DNA from: Halocaridina rubra
Taxonomy: Eukaryota > Arthropoda > Malacostraca > Decapoda > Atyidae
Assembly: GCA_037179515.1 (NCBI GenBank)
Contig: JAXCGZ010017022.1
Coordinates: 115,001-179,000 of the forward strand
DNA length: 64,000 nucleotides
Reading direction: 5' to 3'
The notes below the pieces were generated by a model that was not told the DNA's origin, did not search any database, and worked only from the letters and a program-made list of their open reading frames with translations. Position 1 is the stretch's first letter. Every line of letters starts with the position of its first letter. Position numbers and translations under genes: made by a program. Positions 62,305-64,000 of this stretch are shown here, piece by piece.

Positions 62305-62400
62305 TTTTTTCAGCAACTTATCCAAGGTTCGTATAGGGTCGCTGTTTCTCTCACAGTCGCTTTGGGTTTCTCCAACGATATTATAAGCACATACGCGATC
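62305..62400 (+). repeat. Family H, 5' part
   Basis: GTATAGGGTCGCTGTTTCTC and CTTTGGGTTTCTCCAACGAT match the upstream portion of the H repeat at 35280. Confidence 0.35.
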
Positions 62401-62713
62401 AAAATGACTCTTTCTTTCATCTTATCTTTCTAACCATTATTTTTTAATCCTTTTTCTTTTTCCACTCCTCTCTTTCTCTTTCCCCATTCCTTATGCTAAC
62501 ATATTTTTCCAGTATTTGTTTCCTTGCTTCACTTTTATTTCTATTTTTGCATATTTTTTTTTGTAATTTAGTATATTCATATTTTTCCTCGCTAACTATT
62601 AAGTTTACAGATGATCAAAGCTTATTTTTATTTTTATTTTAGCCATTTTACTTTTACTCTTTCGTTCTTGCTTTTCTCATCCATTCATCATATATTTTAT
62701 TTTGACCTCATAG

Positions 62714-62903
62714 TAGTCTCCGTGGCAAAATGGTAGCGTCTGCGACTCTGGGGCGGCAGGTCGAGGGTTCGCGCCCCGTCACGGACTGAGGTTAGTAAGG
62801 GCATACACTCAGGGTAACGATTACATCTGCCAAGTCCTTCGTAAGAAGGCAACCGTCCTAGCCCTTAGTAGAAAAGGGAGTTCGTGACGTAAAACCGAAT
62901 CCA
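62714..62903 (+). mobile_element. SINE-A, full length
   Basis: Head GTCTCCGTGGCAAAATGGTA, same variant as 50214; tail GTTCGTGACGTAAAACCGAA. Confidence 0.8.
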
Positions 62904-63093
62904 TCCAAGTGCTAGTCTTTATTTTTTCAGTATTCTACTACATTTTTCATATATTTTTTTTCTATGTATTTTGTGTTTAAAGCATTTCTTAAACGGCATT
63001 TAAAGTATATATGTGATTATCTATCAAAATGCTTGATTTAATTTTCATTATTCTGGTACATATTTCATTTAATATTTTAGTTTATATATATGA

Positions 63094-63265
63094 GTAGTCA
63101 CCGTGGCTCAAGCGGTAGCGTCCTCGACTCTGAGGCGTCAGGTCGAGGGTTCGCGCCCCGTCACAGTCTGAGGTAAGGATTACATCTGCCAAAACAAGTC
63201 CTTCGCAAGAAGGCAACCGTCCTAGCCCTTGGTAGAAAAGGGAGTCCGTGACGTAAAACTGAAAC
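63094..63265 (+). mobile_element. SINE-A with internal deletion
   Basis: Lacks about 25 bases between GTCTGAGGT and AAGGATTACATC. Flanked by ATTTTAGTTTATAT at about 63074 and 63266. Head GTCACCGTGGCTCAAGCGGT. Confidence 0.8.
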
Positions 63266-63425
63266 ATTTTAGTTTATATGTAAAATATTTCTCAAACTAT
63301 ATATGTAAACTATATATTTGATCCTTGTAACTCTCACTCTTCTATTTTTCTTTCCATGTTTTATGTGTTTTACTCTTTCCACTCCAATTACACTCTCTTG
63401 CTTTTCCCGCATCCCACTGTCGCTT

Positions 63426-63785
63426 AATTAATCTTGACCTCAAAGAGCTGCGTATATACACTTCCATTAATTAATCTTGACTTCAGAGAGCTGCGTATAT
63501 ACCCTTCCATTAACTAATCTTGACCTCAAAGAGCTGCGTATATACCCTTCCATTAATTAATCTTGACCTTAATTAATCGAAGGTTATATACGCAGCTCTT
63601 TGAGGTCAAGATTAGTTAATGGAAGGGTATATACGCAGCTCTTTGAGGTCAAGATTAATTAATTTTGACCTCAAAGAGCTGCGTATATACCCTTCCATTA
63701 CCTAATCTCGACCTCAAAGAACTGCGTATATACCCTTCCATTAATTAATCTTGACTTCAAAATACTGAGTGTATAACCTTCCATT
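63426..63785. repeat. ~53-bp tandem array with units in both orientations
   Basis: Unit CTTGACCTCAAAGAGCTGCG followed by TATATACCCTTCCATTAA. Three plus units, then two inverted units at about 63575-63660, then three plus units, producing long palindromes at both switch points. Confidence 0.9.
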
Positions 63786-63811
63786 AAGATAGAGCAGTGC
63801 GAAGGAAGGTT

Positions 63812-63962
63812 TGGAACCGCGGTAGCACAGTAGTTAGAGCACTCGATTCGGGAGGTCCGAGAGCGAGCCCACCGCAGGGCGATAGGAAGGGCATCAAGTC
63901 TTAATTCCCCAGTTTCAACCTGTTTGTCCACCACCATAATGGGGATTAACAGTGACACAACA
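63812..63962 (+). mobile_element. SINE-B copy
   Basis: Head GGAACCGCGGTAGCACAGTA, body GGGCGATAGGAAGGGCATCA, tail CACCATAATGGGGATTAACA. Confidence 0.7.
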
Positions 63963-64000
63963 CGGTAAATAATGCTGTGAATGGTTGAAAAGTAGGAATT

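Overview
The window looks like intergenic and intronic DNA from an arthropod, most probably a decapod crustacean; penaeid shrimp fit best. I infer this from the extreme microsatellite load ((TA)n, (TC)n, (CA)n and (ATT)n arrays every few hundred bases), insect-type TTAGG/CCTAA motifs, several tRNA-derived SINE families, and a neuropeptide receptor of the arthropod AKH/RPCH type. Gene density is very low, and most long open frames are read-through of dinucleotide repeats.

The one gene I can support lies on the minus strand between about 13.4 and 20.4 kb. Five phase-compatible coding exons (20310-19756, 19366-19289, 18921-18717, 16804-16645, 16255-16030) join into a 407-residue seven-transmembrane receptor of the GnRH-receptor superfamily. 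It is closest to insect adipokinetic hormone receptors, which in a crustacean means a red-pigment-concentrating-hormone (RPCH) type receptor. Its last 24 codons are built from the first one and a half units of a 48-bp, seven-unit minisatellite, and the stop codon is a TGG-to-TAG difference inside unit 2. About 2 kb downstream is a Ser/Thr-rich open exon (13369-14034) that could supply an alternative long tail.

Mobile and repeat DNA fills the rest. From 0 to 9.4 kb there are old satellites, dispersed repeats, and a 1.34-kb Tigger/pogo-like DNA transposon (7975-9313) inserted in a (TA)n tract, carrying three 174-bp internal repeats. From 9.6 to 12.6 kb there are a possible orphan exon, a compound (TA)n/(CA)n tract and a MITE. 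The receptor introns hold SINEs and a MITE carrying telomere-like repeats. From 20 to 34 kb there are SINE families A, B and C, LINE 3' fragments and minisatellites. From 36.6 to 38.4 kb a 104-bp satellite is interrupted by a (CA)n tract, a 5'-truncated SINE with 17-bp target duplications and a foldback element. From 38 to 64 kb there are more SINEs, three further foldback elements (one almost perfect), a LINE reverse-transcriptase C-terminus and, at 63.4-63.8 kb, a tandem array with units in both orientations.

Family labels used below: SINE-A, tRNA-like head plus a body ending near GTGACGTAAAACC. SINE-B, tRNA-like head plus a body with CCCCATTCGAATGGGGAC. SINE-C, head with a GGTCGATGGATC-type box and tail GGGTGGAGAATC. 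D, F, G and H are dispersed repeats without a recognised class. These labels are mine. No rRNA, functional tRNA or CRISPR was seen, and no viral gene was recognised.
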